The position numbers and the translations under genes are program-made. From the NCBI GenBank assembly GCA_037693485.1, contig CM075351.1, positions 72,690,001 through 72,754,000 of the forward strand: a stretch of 64,000 nt of DNA. Reading direction: 5' to 3'. This document shows positions 10,568-21,616 of the stretch, in pieces (the first letter of the stretch is position 1; the number at the start of each line of letters is the position of its first letter). The DNA comes from Kitagawia praeruptora. Its lineage: Eukaryota; Streptophyta; Magnoliopsida; Apiales; Apiaceae. A model generated the notes under the pieces. That model made no database searches. It was not told the DNA's origin and was given only the letters and a program-made list of their open reading frames with translations.

Positions 10568-13500
10568 TGTAACACCCCCAGACCCGGGGTTAGGGATCTA
10601 GGGTAGTCACGATCCATTTATTCCTCATTGTACCTGTATTACTCACAATATGTGCCAATCACCTGCTCATGACCCCACAATATATATATCATCTCATACA
10701 AACACACACACAGGTTAGAGTCCCAGAAACGACACAACATAATATCTGCGGAAAAAAATATAGTTATTACAATACCCGAATGTTTACTGAATACTGCTAC
10801 TGACATAATCTTCTAAGTAAAGATACATCAGCGGCTCAACCGTCTAGTTCTGGTCATGAACTTACACTACTTATAAACAAAGCGGACTAACAAAAGCTGC
10901 AAGCTAATCCAACTGGTCCGTACTGCCGTTGGGATTGCTACCATAAACTGCTCATGGAAAAGCCTTGCGTTTCCCACTCGCTCGCGAGCTATGTGCCTGA
11001 TCCTTGGTATCCCTCTTCGTTGCTATATAATATATAAACAATAGCAAGAGTGAGCGAAAGCTCAGCAAGATGAATAAAATATGGCATAATCCGCCTTTAA
11101 GTGAAACTCAGTATTTAACTGGTATAGGACAAGAATTGTCGAAATATTTCAATAATGAAATCACCTCCTTTCCTGGAGAATAAAACTCTGGTTATTAACT
11201 CAATAACTCAACACTAGAATTTGTTTCTTTAACGAAAGATATTCAAAATATAGTACTAGACTAGTACTTTAATTATTCAAGAATATCTTATATGAATTGT
11301 ACTTGAAGCTCACATCTACCGAAGCAATATATGAAACCTGCATCCTTTAACGAAATTCGAAATTGATACCCTTAACGGGATATTATAGAAACTGGATGCA
11401 CACAAACTCCACTTGGGAATGAACAATACCAACAGTTTCAAGTACTGCTGAAAGAATTAATTGATGCTTCGTAGGAAAGAGAATTGACTTGAACTTTTTG
11501 CGGGAATAACTCGGGCGCACCCCATCTCGATGATCAGTCGATATGCATGGGGCTCTCTTGATCAAAGTTTTCTACATGTAGAGGACAATCCTGGTTTCCA
11601 GTCTGCCCTGACCTCATCCGGGGCATGGATGGACGACGCGCTACTATCGCCTCTAACTCCATTTCCCAGTTCTCGTCTCTAAACACATCTGCAAACCTGG
11701 AACTGAATAAATTCAAGTTCCCCGGGTCTCTGCCCATTAGCGGATCTTACTCGTCTCTTGGTTGCTCCCGAAATCGAATGGAAGCTAACCGAAATTTCTC
11801 GATGGCCCTTGGCCGGAATCTCAACATGAACAACGAATAATTCTCATGGAAATCAAGATTTGATTCATACACTCTTGTAGCAAAATTGGAAGCCCTTATT
11901 AGCAGGGTTATATACTCATGATATGTTGGAAGGTCTGAATGAAAAGGAATCAATAATAACTCTTGAACTCTGGATTCCCAATCTCAACTGGAATTGAAGC
12001 GTTTAGATGGCTCAAGTGAGCTGACAATGATTGGGAATAATTATTTGGGAATCCTCATAATTTTTGATAATATTTTTGAAGGTCAGAATATATTTAAAAT
12101 AATTTTCCATGACCTCAAATGATTTTTAAAAAAATAATATGATTTTTAAATCAATTACTGAGATTTAATAAATGTTCAAATTAACATTCATTGAACGAAT
12201 AATGAATATTCCAATTAATAATACTTATTGAAGAAATAATTATCAAATGAATATTCGAAATAATATTCATTGAATAAAATAATGATCAAATGAATTATTT
12301 GAAATAATATTCCAAATGAATACTCAAAATAATACTCGATAATTGAATGGACTTTAAATGAATATTGAAGATAATATTCATTGAATAAATAAAGTTCAAG
12401 TGAATATTTAAAACAATCTTTATTGAAGGAATAAAGCTTAAAAGGAATTTAGAAATAATTTTTAATAGGTAAATAATCTCGAATGAATATTCACATAATA
12501 TTCATTAAATAAATAATGGGGAAAATATTTACTTAGATATTTCCTTCTAAAAATAGTCACGATATATCAAGAAATACTAACTCCCGGTCTAGAGTCACAA
12601 CAACAACTATGCTCGTATCTCCAGAGCTACCAAGTAAACCGGTTTATAACTACTTATCTCGAAGCTAGTACATAAACCAAGAATCAAGTCTCAATTTAAC
12701 ACGATATAACAATTATCGTAAAACGGTATAACACTATATATGGCAAAAACAATATTATACATAATACTTCAAAAGTACAAGTTTAGAAAACTTACCTGGT
12801 TCACTAGTGGTGGTAGGGGCTCGTGAAGATGTCCGATAATCTAGACAAAATTAAAATCACACGATTAATCCCCTAGACAATCCACTTATAACTCGTAATT
12901 ATAAACTTAAGTGATGCATAAACAAAGCACACTGGCTCACTCTAGACTCGTACTAAGTCCATATTATTCGTTAAATACTTAAGTCATAAGTTTGGTTCGA
13001 AACCAGTCCTCGAATTCAAGTTTTACTAAACCACTTATAGAATTGGTTTCAAAGTCACGTTCTTAGGGGTTTTCCACTTGCGCAAACTCGGCTTACGTAT
13101 TTTTATAAAATCGAAAAATAAACATTTTGACTCGAAACCTTCGCACACGTCTTGCTAACTGTCCGTACCATTTTATCACAATTTCTCACATTTTAATTCG
13201 ACTATTAAAGGTCTTGAACTAAGCATCAAAGTAGTTATGTTTCTGCAATAAAATCCTTCGAACTACTTTCACTAAAACAAGCATAACTCTTAAACCGTAA
13301 ATCCATTTGATGTGATTCTTGCGGCCATGTAAACTAGACAACCATATCTTTGTAACCATATGCAGTGGTGAGTCTAAAAGTAGGTTTATGGTCTCGAGTA
13401 TGGAATGTTTTAAGGCCTAAAGAAAATTCGCCATTACGACGGCTATAACTCGAACATTTCCATTTTTTACAACACAACCAAGTCACACCTGGCATACCAT

Positions 13501-14655
13501 ACATCCATAACCTCACCAAGCAACCTTTACATGCCTCTAAAATCAGTGGTGAGGCTATAATCCAATATCCATTATTTTTCACAATTTACAAAGTTACAAA
13601 ATCACTAAAACTCTTAAACATGAACTTTCATGCATGTGACTTCAAAACAACCATAAAAACTTAAATAACCTCGAAGGTGGGTTAGGGTTTTACCTCCTTG
13701 AAAGCTTTAACAACACTACCAAGTCTTTATAATCACTAAACAAGCTTTATATAGTCCTTATAATGCTAGAACCTTAAGATCAAAACAAGAAAATCATGTT
13801 AGTCACTATTCATCACTATACATCTCCATCTTTGAACCAACTTTTGACATAGCTAGGATGAGAGTTTGAAGCCCAAACTTTTACCATACCTTAGTCTCTT
13901 TATAAGCTTTGATTTAAGCCGCAGATCAAAAAAAACAAAGCTTGGGAAGTGGGGTTTTGATTTTCCAATTAATGGAAAAGCCGAATGGAAGAATGGTGGT
14001 GGTGTTGGCTTCCTTTTTGCTTTTCTCTCTTTTTGATTAGTGGTAAAGTGAAATTTATGGGAGAAAAGAGATGACATGTTGCCTTGTTGTTCACTTCTTA
14101 ATCACACACCTCATCACTTTTCTTTTTCTTTTATTTTCTCATTTCTTTTCCACCAATCTAATATTAGTAAACCTTAGATGATCATGTGGTGTTTCTCATC
14201 TCATTATATATTTAATCCTTAATTCGATTCGTGTTCGCTTTATCGCTTAATCTTGTTATAAATTTCTAGCGATTTCCAAAACGCTTATTATTCTAACTCG
14301 AGGATTTTCATTCTAAATTCCCAAATCATAATTAAATAAAATCCTTAATTCCTTGACATAATAATTCTCTTCTCGTTTTCGCATTAATATGCTCTTTATT
14401 GCTCGATCAGATTTTCCTTAAAAATAAATTTTGGATTTTCCTAAATCCGATCGCGTTTACATACACTTATTTGCTTCGTAGATCGCTATAATAACTTCGA
14501 AATATCCATATCCCGTTCCGTACATATGGTAACGTGAAAAATTTCTCGAGTCTCGAAATCACTATTCATTCATGCATTTTACTATTCATCCATGAAAAAC
14601 ACTATTCACTCATAAAAACCAATTATTCTTAAGTACAAAAATTAGGGTTATTACA
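10568..14655 (-). mobile_element. Solo LTR, Tekay/Del-like Ty3/gypsy (LTR A)
   Basis: A 4088-bp unit that starts TGTAACACCCCCAGACCC and ends TTAGGGTTATTACA on the plus strand, so its own orientation is minus (TGTAATAACCC start). The flanks are AGGTC and TGGTC, a 5-bp duplication with one mismatch. No PBS, PPT or coding internal region adjoins either side, so this is a solo LTR from intra-element recombination. It carries the GAGC/GCTC hairpin at 11052-11063 and AT-rich degenerate repeats of GAATATT/AATATTC type at 12150-12520. It interrupts the cluster of host gene fragments, just 5' of the MFL1 fragment. Confidence 0.8.
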
Positions 14656-14929
14656 TGGTCAGTGCCGTGAATGAACATTTTCATGGTTCAAATAAGTAGA
14701 TGTCCACAAATCTAAGTTGTGCTAAGCTAATATAGTTATATAACGGATAAATTGAAGATCGTGTTCAAGTTAGTTATTACCACTTAGTTTTGTACTGCAT
14801 TAAGTCATAAAAAGTGAACTATTAAATATAAAACAGGTAGCAAAGGCTTATACTTTAAAAGTATAATGCAATCTAATCTTACCCTCTGCACAAGCTTAGC
14901 TGTAACAATGTAATTTTTTTTTCTCTCGT
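14656..14929. other. Intron-like AT-rich DNA
   Basis: No coding signal seen. It continues the sequence interrupted by solo LTR A, probably captured intron or spacer. Confidence 0.3.
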
Positions 14930-15023
14930 CGCTCAGTAAGCTGTCGTTTTTATGGCATGTGTTCCCCCACCACTTTCTACTCCAGTTTCAGATATGATAG
15001 TGTCCTGGTCTGAGGATTTTAAT
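14930..15023 (-). pseudogene. Exon-like fragment, possible C-terminus of an unknown protein
   Basis: On the minus strand an AG acceptor-like CCTCAG precedes a short open stretch coding for DTIISETGVESGGGTHAIK and ending in TGA about 14930. I do not recognise the protein. It shares strand with the other fragments around it. Length and composition alone do not prove an exon. Confidence 0.25.
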
Positions 15024-15377
15024 GTTAGAATTGCAAGAAATAAAAAGAAAAGATAACCAAATAATTGAACAAATGAGTCAAGATAGAACTTTAAGAATAT
15101 ATGCAATGTGATAGCAGGAATTCAGAAAATGCAGTTTAAGGTACGAATAAAATGCAGTAATGCAAGCTCCTGTGGAATGAATAATGAAGAAATAAAAGTA
15201 AATGAATTAGTCTGCAAAGTTAAATGAATTAGGTGGTAGTAGAAGGTTGAAAAGTTAGTTAAATGGATTATAGAAATGTATACAACGTGATAACTCAAGG
15301 TTGATATACAACAACAGATGAGATTACAAGAGCTTGAATTGCTTCTATGCAGCCAATGTGGTCAACTTTTCACTTAC

Positions 15378-15458
15378 CAAGTTCAATGTTGGCTGTGGCC
15401 ACCAGAAAAAGACCAAGTACTGCAACTCTGACAAACTCATTGAACCATTTTGCAACTC
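15378..15458 (-). pseudogene. Exon-like 81-nt fragment of unknown gene
   Basis: An 81-nt minus-strand segment is bounded by a good acceptor (TATGTGCAG) and a consensus donor (GTAAGT). It is open in phase 0, with a peptide containing SLSELQYLVFFWWPQP; another open frame contains FVRVAVLGLFLVATANIE. The length is a multiple of three. I cannot name the source gene. Its place between the MFL1 and helicase fragments on the same strand fits the fragment cluster. Confidence 0.35.
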
Positions 15459-15584
15459 CTGCACATAGTAGTAGATCAAAACATTTGCAATCATGAAGTG
15501 GTTTAACCTCCAGTCATGTAGTCGAAGTAAGAGTTCCTTGTTTGTTTCATAGGACCTTTTAAAGACTCCAAAAAGAAAGCATGT

Positions 15585-15770
15585 TGATGAACCCACTAAA
15601 AATTTTAACTTTTCTGAAAAATGGGGAAATTGTGGTTCGATGTCGTGATGGTAATCTCATATGCTATAATCCAAGTACTGGGAATAGTAAGGTAATAACA
15701 TATTCTGATAGGGTTCATTTTCGCCTTAAGCCAAGAGCCAGAAATCTTTCTACCATCTGGTACTGATCAA
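15585..15770 (+). pseudogene. F-box-associated domain fragment
   Basis: The plus-strand peptide contains PLKILTFLKNGEIVV, CRDGNLICYNPSTGNSK and YSDRVHFR. The 'LKNGE-(I/V)-hydrophobic ... L.CYNP.T' pattern is the C-terminal repeat of plant F-box-associated interaction domains (SCF substrate adaptors). Only about 55 residues are present, with no F-box and a stop at 15766. It is the only recognisable fragment here on the plus strand, so it has a different origin or was inverted. Confidence 0.6.
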
Positions 15771-15967
15771 GTACCAATGCCCTGCCCTTGCTTCTTTAAT
15801 GATCGCAGACTAAGGAAAGAGCTGCCCTCACTAAGAGAAAGTAAGATACGTCAAATTACTTGGCTGATGATAAGAAGAAATTGATAAACTAAGAATTTCA
15901 GATTACCAGCACAACTATTTTATCCCTATATATATATATTTGACCTTGAAAACAAATAAATAATTAC

Positions 15968-16182
15968 CTCTTGTTCAAAGGCGGACGATCAAATATCTCC
16001 CGCTGATTTGTGGTAGGCATAGAACCATGAAGTGGAAGAATTAAGAATTTGTTGGGATCTCTAAGAAAACTGTTAGCTTTGACTTTGTCAAGAAGCTTAG
16101 AAATGTCAGCCCAACCAGTCAGAAATACAAGTATTGCTCCATCCCCTTCTTGGTGACAAATATACTCGATTGTTGATTCAAC
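15968..16182 (-). pseudogene. Single exon of a DExH-box RNA helicase (DExH1/DHX36-like)
   Basis: A 215-nt minus-strand exon with intact splice sites (acceptor TATTGTAG, donor GAG/GTAATT). It is fully open and encodes VESTIEYICHQEGDGAILVF, then LTGWADISKLLDK, then LPLHGSMPTTNQREIF and DRPPLNKR. This is the start of the helicase C-terminal (RecA2) domain of plant DExH1-type proteins, including the conserved LPLHGS motif (helicase motif IV region). The DEAH motif exon, the nearby QxxGRAGR exon and the OB-fold part are absent from the expected flanks. I take it as a captured or relict exon. Confidence 0.8.
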
Positions 16183-16379
16183 CTACAATAAAGCAGTCTC
16201 ACTCAAGGTTTAATAAAGTATTTGATGGAAAAAACATTGTACCTACGGAGGTAACTAATAATGCTAGTCAAGCTGTGTAAAGGTCGTGCATTATGTGAAT
16301 GTTCTACCCACAAATAAATCACACTACAGAAGAAAAAGGAGGATCGTAATGCACATACATGACCCAAATCAAGCGGCAA

Positions 16380-16452
16380 ACCGATCAAGTTTCAAGAGAT
16401 TTCCTTGTAGTTGCATTATATAGCTTTTGTACAAAGAATCAATATCTGCTTC
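16380..16452 (-). pseudogene. Exon-like fragment of unknown gene
   Basis: After an acceptor-like TTTTGTAG, the minus strand is open for EADIDSLYKSYIMQLQGNLL and a few more residues before losing coherence. No family recognised. It lies on the same strand between the helicase exon and the VAMP fragment. Confidence 0.25.
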
Positions 16453-16902
16453 CTACAAAATACATATGTTATGAACATCTTAGCAGGAAGCTGCTGTCAT
16501 TTTGAAAGCCAAGAATCAAGAATAATAGTCTAGTATTATACTTAGAATCATGTGAATAAAGAATCAAAATACACCTAATCTTCCACCTGAATATACAATA
16601 CACCACCACCAGTTGGTCCCTCTTTGTTATATATCAATTTTTCGGACAGCAAGGAACCGTATCATGCGGTAACATCTAATCTTATAACTTTCAAGTTAAT
16701 GCATGAAGTAAAATTAAGAATAATGATAATCAAACTAATGAATGGAGCTTAAATAAGTGAACTATGAGCATAAATACGTTTACTCTAGCAGTGTCGAATA
16801 GTGCTAGATGAGGTCAGATTCTCACCCCTCCCCAATTTTCCCACACCCCGCGTAAAATCTAATGCATCGAAAATTATGTAAATTACAAAATAACATTCAA
16901 AC

Positions 16903-17038
16903 CTGGAGACCAAGTAGAGGGAAGCTTATGGAGACACTGAGAAGCAATGCTGGTGAAATTTCCGGTGAATTCAGAGAATTCCGATAGAATCGCCGTTCCT
17001 CTCGCTACGAAAATGTAGATTAACGATTGTTGCTTCAT
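16903..17038 (-). pseudogene. VAMP72: VAMP72-type R-SNARE, first-exon fragment
   Basis: The minus-strand ATG at 17036-17038 opens a frame reading MKQQSLIYIFVARGTAIL, then SEFSEFTGNFTSIASQCL and HKLPST. This is the start of the longin domain of plant VAMP721/722-type vesicle SNAREs (secretory vesicle to plasma membrane fusion, by family knowledge). The similarity stops after about 42 residues, near a GT at 16903. The rest of the longin domain, the SNARE helix and the membrane anchor are not found nearby. The initiator Met and frame are intact, so it could give a short truncated peptide if transcribed, but there is no sign of function. Confidence 0.8.
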
Positions 17039-17039
17039 T

Positions 17040-17940
17040 GGTTTTGGTTTTTTCTCTCCCTCCAGATTGACGCGGGTAAACCCTAGGAATCAAGTGGCAA
17101 TTCGTTCGATCATGGACATGATTATATATACATAGTTCTGAGCAGATCAGTTTCAGAAGGCGGAGAGACCAAAAGTGACTCTCATCAGTTTCGGAAGGTA
17201 TATGGTCAGTCGGTATTTTCGATATTGTGGGTTAAAATAGCCAAGGATCTTAAAAAATAGGGAAATCAACAAGAAGAATGCTGGGGCTCACGAGATTTTC
17301 CTTTTATATAGATAGAAGATTTGTAATAACAAAGATGTACAGGTGTACTTGGCAAAAAAAAAAAAAAGATGTACAGGTGCACACTATTGTAAATTTGAAA
17401 TTATATGAAAAGTTTATGGTATCGTGCATTATTAGAAAAAAATTGTTAAAGTATCCATCAATTGAGATATTTTAATTAATTAAAAATTCAAATTATTTAT
17501 GTTATAAAAAGTTATACCAAATTTCAATTTTATCCTTTGCATTTTAGTGGTAGTCAACAAATCTAATTGAGATTGTTTAAAAAAAAACAATTCTAATTTA
17601 GAATTGTCAAAATGAATGTGCAGTATAATCCAATTTGAAATTTATGGGTATCAGATTATTTATTTTAAATTATGATACAAAGTTGTTTTTGAATGAAAAT
17701 TGTACAACTCAAAATATATAGTATTGATCTGTACCCACAAATTACTGATTGTTACTAATTTTTTTCGGTTAGAGGCCCATTACTTCATTGGGTCATAGAA
17801 AGAAACCCAAAGAAATCTATCCCAATTACGATAAATCGTATCAAATCAGTTACGTCCATTTTTCAGAATGTAGGACACGTTTTCACTTGCCTCCAGGTTC
17901 ATCGTCCCCGTTCGACGGGAAGATATAAACAAACAAATCT
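17040..17940. other. Intergenic AT-rich DNA
   Basis: No gene seen. Small local duplications occur: ATCAGTTTC with GGAAGG or GAAGGCGG at 17148-17200, and AAGATGTACAGGTG on both sides of a poly(A) run at 17332-17381. Confidence 0.4.
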
Positions 17941-18270
17941 TATCCCGTCCCATTTTGTTTGAGTTGGTTTGACTTTCCTGGAAATTAAGAAAGTTACAGT
18001 TGATTTATTAAAAAATGAGTCAAATTAGATGAAAAGTGGGTAAAGTGGTGGGATTTATGAATATTAAATAATTGAATTAAGATAGTATGAGTAAAGTAGT
18101 GGGTGTGTGGGTGTAACAGTATTTGTAGTATTTGTTTAATAAAAAATAAATAAAGTTGTGGATACAATAGTAACAAGTTTCAAAAATAGTAATTATAGTA
18201 GGTTTATTAATTTTGGGATGTCCCAAAAAGAAAAGTTTGTCAATCTTTTTGGGACGGAGGGAGTAATAGA
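17941..18270. mobile_element. Stowaway-like MITE
   Basis: The right end reads GGGACGGAGGGAGTA, the inverse of the TACTCCCTCCGTCCC terminus of Stowaway (Tc1/mariner) MITEs. The left end TATCCCGTCCCATTTTGTTTG is a degenerate version of the same terminus. Length is about 325 bp, AT-rich, with no ORF, and TA is present at both edges as expected for the TSD. The left terminus has lost part of the CTCCCTCC sequence. Confidence 0.7.
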
Positions 18271-18529
18271 TTTCGCATTTCAATTCACTCTTTCTATACA
18301 AAACACAAAATACAGATTACAGGCTCTTATACGTTTTATCTTACTTTACGAAAATTAATTTAATTGATTTTCAAACCGGAGGTTAATTTGGACGACGCAT
18401 TTTTTCTCTTTGCAGGTAAATTGAAGGACTCTACATTCGTCCGCAAAAAACTGCAAAAAACTGTTTCAAAAAATCTTTTTTTTAACAATTTATAAAATCA
18501 TATATTTCTTTCACTACTTTTAGGGTGTA

Positions 18530-18680
18530 ACGCATTTGTAACATGCATTAAAAAAATTCTTTTGCAACATGCGTTACAGAGGGAAAACGTACTTAGAAAA
18601 TGTGTTACACACGAAAACGCATATGTAACATGCGTTACAGACGAAAACACATATACAAGTTGCGTTCTTCAGTATAACAC
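18530..18680. repeat. Short degenerate direct repeats with ACATGCGTTACAG core
   Basis: Three to four diverged copies of a roughly 30-40-bp unit built on AACATGCGTTACAG and GAAAACGCATATGT lie head to tail. No ORF. Its origin is unknown. Confidence 0.5.
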
Positions 18681-18805
18681 AAATTTTGTTGACGTTACAT
18701 TTTTTTTATGCTACTTTAAGTTGTGCCACCAATTTTCTTAATATGTATTTGTAAACACTATTAAAAAAACTTAAAATCAAATAGTCATTTCAAATTGTTT
18801 TTTTA

Positions 18806-19155
18806 ATACGGTTTATTCATCATTCTGAATATTTCTAAAATCCAAAATGAAATTGTTGAATCATAAAGGTTAACTGTTGAATCCCTAGGAGAATACATAT
18901 AAAATTACTGAGTCCGGCAGCCCAATTTTTTAAAAATTCTGGGTCAATCCCGATTTTTAAAAATCATGATAATTCAGAATTTAGGGTCTAGAATAAATCG
19001 TATTCAGACTTAGGGTTTAGGGTTTGGGGTTGATTACAACCCTAAGGCTGAATACGGTTTATTCGTCATTCTGAATATTAACCAAAAATGAAATTATTGA
19101 ATTGCAAAAGTTAATTGTTGAATCCTTAAGGGAATATAGATAAAATTTTAAAAAA
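18806..19155. repeat. Pair of ~100-bp direct repeats with a telomere-like core between them
   Basis: A unit starting AATACGGTTTATTC and running through ATTCTGAATATT, AATGAAATT and GTTGAATCC occurs at about 18807-18907 and again at 19050-19150. Between the copies, 19006-19030 holds a short TTAGGGTTTAGGG tract resembling plant telomere repeat (TTTAGGG). Neither part is coding. Confidence 0.6.
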
Positions 19156-19283
19156 AAATAATAAATTATATTTTTAATAATAATATAATATTTAAAGTAT
19201 TGTGTTGATGTTTTATGTAGTACTGAAAACGCGTTCTAAAAGAATGAAAATGTTTTTTTAAAAATGGAAACATGTATATAATG

Positions 19284-19652
19284 CATGGTTCTAAAAATCG
19301 CCGAGTCAGCCAAGTACTCGTTTTTAACCCCTCGTTCGATCCGAGTTCCGAGTTTCGGAGTCAAATCGAATTACACTTACTCGTATTTTTAATGTTTATT
19401 TAGTGGTTTTAATTATATTAAATAATTATTATTAGTATATATATAAAATATATATTATCATTTATCATTAAATTCTAAATTTTAACACATGTACATTAAC
19501 ATATGAATGAATGGATTTAATATATGAGAAAAAAACTAAAAAAAATCCGATTTGTTCTCCGAGTACTCATTCCGACTACTCTCCGAGTTTTCGAGTACTC
19601 GTTTTTCCGGAACAAAACCGAGTCGGATCGAGTTCCGATTTTTACAACCTTG
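19284..19652. mobile_element. hAT-type MITE with perfect 8-bp TSD
   Basis: The termini are CATGGTTCTAAAAATC and, inverted, CAAGGTTGTAAAAATC, with further imperfect pairing in the GTACTCG/CGAGTAC segments. Both sides carry the identical 8-bp ATATAATG (19276-19283 and 19653-19660). CA termini and 8-bp TSD are the hallmark of hAT elements. At 369 bp with no transposase it is a non-autonomous MITE. Several CGAGT/ACTCG motifs occur in the subterminal regions, as expected for hAT transposase binding repeats. Confidence 0.85.
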
Positions 19653-19660
19653 ATATAATG

Positions 19661-20135
19661 TTAGGAAAATGTCTATGGAGTGCCAGATTTTTAAAGAATG
19701 CCATTTTGAATATTCAACCCCAATTTTATGTTAATTTAGACATTTACTCCGGAGGACCAAGGGAGTATAGTACATATATTGTGGTCTATTTTGAGGTTCG
19801 ATGCGTTCGTAAATGAAACACAAGGATTTATGTGAGAAGTTTGACTTCTATTGAAGCGTGATTGCGTGAGTAAACCAGATTTTGAAAAGAGTAATAGCAA
19901 GTTCAATACTCAAACTAAAATAGCTATATCTATTATTATAATTTGAGATAAAAAATAACTAGTGCTTCAATGTATAATTATAAAATAGAATTAACTACAT
20001 TCAAACTAGTATTTAAAGTGTATTTAAACATTTTTTAATAAATGGATAGAATTATGTGATTGGTTGTAGATGATATGGCAAAGATGAAAATAGTCATTTT
20101 TAGTCATAAATATAGGATTAACTATCCATTTATGC
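19661..20135. other. AT-rich DNA with a decayed MITE relative
   Basis: No gene. From about 19888 the text AGCAAGTTCAATACTCAAAC and following bases resembles the start of the MITE at 20136, so an older copy of that family probably occupies 19888-20130. Confidence 0.35.
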
Positions 20136-20514
20136 TAAGAGCAAGTCCAATACTAAAGCTAAAATGCCTAGAGTTATTGCTATAATTTGATACAAAAAGG
20201 TAGTTATTGGTTTTAAAATATAACTAGTGCTCTAATGCTAGTTGCATTTTACAACCATATAATTCCATAATTGCTCAACATTTTGTCCAACTCATTCACT
20301 TTCTTTTAAAGTGGACCTTCTTGTACTCCATTATTAATTATTTAATGATATGGCAAGGATGACTATAGCCATCTTCGGTCCTATATATAGGACCAAGTAT
20401 TCTTTTATGCATTTATCCATCTAAGAATAGCTATGCATTGGAGTTGAATTTTATGATTTGGTTATATATTATAGCTACAAGACTAAATATAGCTATGCAT
20501 TGGACTTGTTCTTA
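20136..20514. mobile_element. MITE of the GAGCAAGTCCAATG family, copy 1
   Basis: Begins TAAGAGCAAGTCCAATAC and ends GCATTGGACTTGTTCTTA, giving terminal inverted repeats of about 16 bp. About 380 bp, AT-rich, with no ORF. The superfamily cannot be fixed because the flanking duplication is ambiguous. Confidence 0.65.
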
Positions 20515-20529
20515 TAGAATTAAATATAG

Positions 20530-20842
20530 TTAGAGCAAGTTCAATGCAATGTCATCCTTGGTGTTATTGTTATATTATAGCACCAAGTGCTAAAAAACTC
20601 ACCTCCAAAGGGGTGCTATAGTTGAATGCATCCTTGGTGCTATTGCTATATTATATATCCTTGGTGCTAAATTTGAAACCAATGATGCACTTATGCATCC
20701 ATGCCACATCATCATTTAACTAGAATGAGATGAGTTTGTTGAGAATATTCAATTGAAGTTAAAAGAGTTAGGTAAAAGTTAAAATAGTTGGTTAAATTTG
20801 AAACTAGTTATAGAACTAGCTTTTGGAGGGTGAATTTTATTT
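20530..20842 (+). mobile_element. MITE of the GAGCAAGTCCAATG family, copy 2 (truncated)
   Basis: Begins TTAGAGCAAGTTCAATGCAATG and follows the same internal sequence as copy 3 read in reverse. It lacks the final 60 or so bases where copy 3 abuts it. Together the two form a long inverted repeat. Confidence 0.65.
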
Positions 20843-21222
20843 TAAGAGCAAGTCCAATGTTAGATGCTAAATTGCTATTGCTATAATATAGAAACAAAAA
20901 GTGAATTTTGGTGCTAAAATAAAACTAACCCTCCAAAGCTAGTTCTATAACTAGTTTCAAATTTAACCAATTCTTTTAACTTTTACCTAACTATTTTAAG
21001 TTTTATTGAGTATTTTTAACAAACTCATCTCATTCTAGTTAAATGATGATGTGGCATGGATGTATAAATGCATCCTTGGTTTTAAATTTAGCACCAAGGA
21101 TGCATAATATAGCAATAGCACCAAATATGCATCCAACTATAGCACCACTTTGGAGATGAATTTTTTAGCACTTGGTGCTATAATATAGCAATAGCACAAA
21201 GGATAGCAATACATTGGACTTA
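20843..21222 (-). mobile_element. MITE of the GAGCAAGTCCAATG family, copy 3 (inverted to copy 2)
   Basis: Starts TAAGAGCAAGTCCAATGTTAG and ends ATTGGACTTACTAA. Its reverse complement matches copy 2 closely over about 310 bp, including the segments CACATCATCATTTAACTAG and ACTAGTTATAGAACTAGC. The terminal repeats are intact. Confidence 0.7.
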
Positions 21223-21223
21223 C

Positions 21224-21616
21224 TAAGAGCAAGTCCAATGCAATGCTATATGTGGTGCTATTGCTATAATATAGAATCAAATGTAAAAATACTCAACTCC
21301 AAAGGGGTGCTATAGTTGAATGCAAAAATGCATAAATGCATCTTTGGTTCTAAATTAGAACCAAGGATGCATTTATGCATCCTTGCCACATCATCAATAA
21401 CTAACAATGAAGTAAAATTAGTTCAACAATCATTGCATTGTATAATTATTTAATGAAAGTTATACAAGTTAGGTAAAAGTTAAAAAAGTTGGTCAAATTT
21501 AAAACTAGTTATAGCACCTAGCATTGGAGTACACCATTTATTTTATCATCAAAAAACACTTTTTGATGCTATATTATAGCAATAGTTATTTAGCATCTAG
21601 CATTGGACTTGCTCTA
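21224..21616 (+). mobile_element. MITE of the GAGCAAGTCCAATG family, copy 4
   Basis: Starts TAAGAGCAAGTCCAATGC and ends GCATTGGACTTGCTCTAA. It has the same internal order as copy 2 but is more diverged. It directly abuts copy 3. Confidence 0.7.

Noticed and set aside
19006..19030. Interstitial telomere
   Set aside because: Only about two TTTAGGG-like units, one imperfect. Too short to claim telomeric origin.
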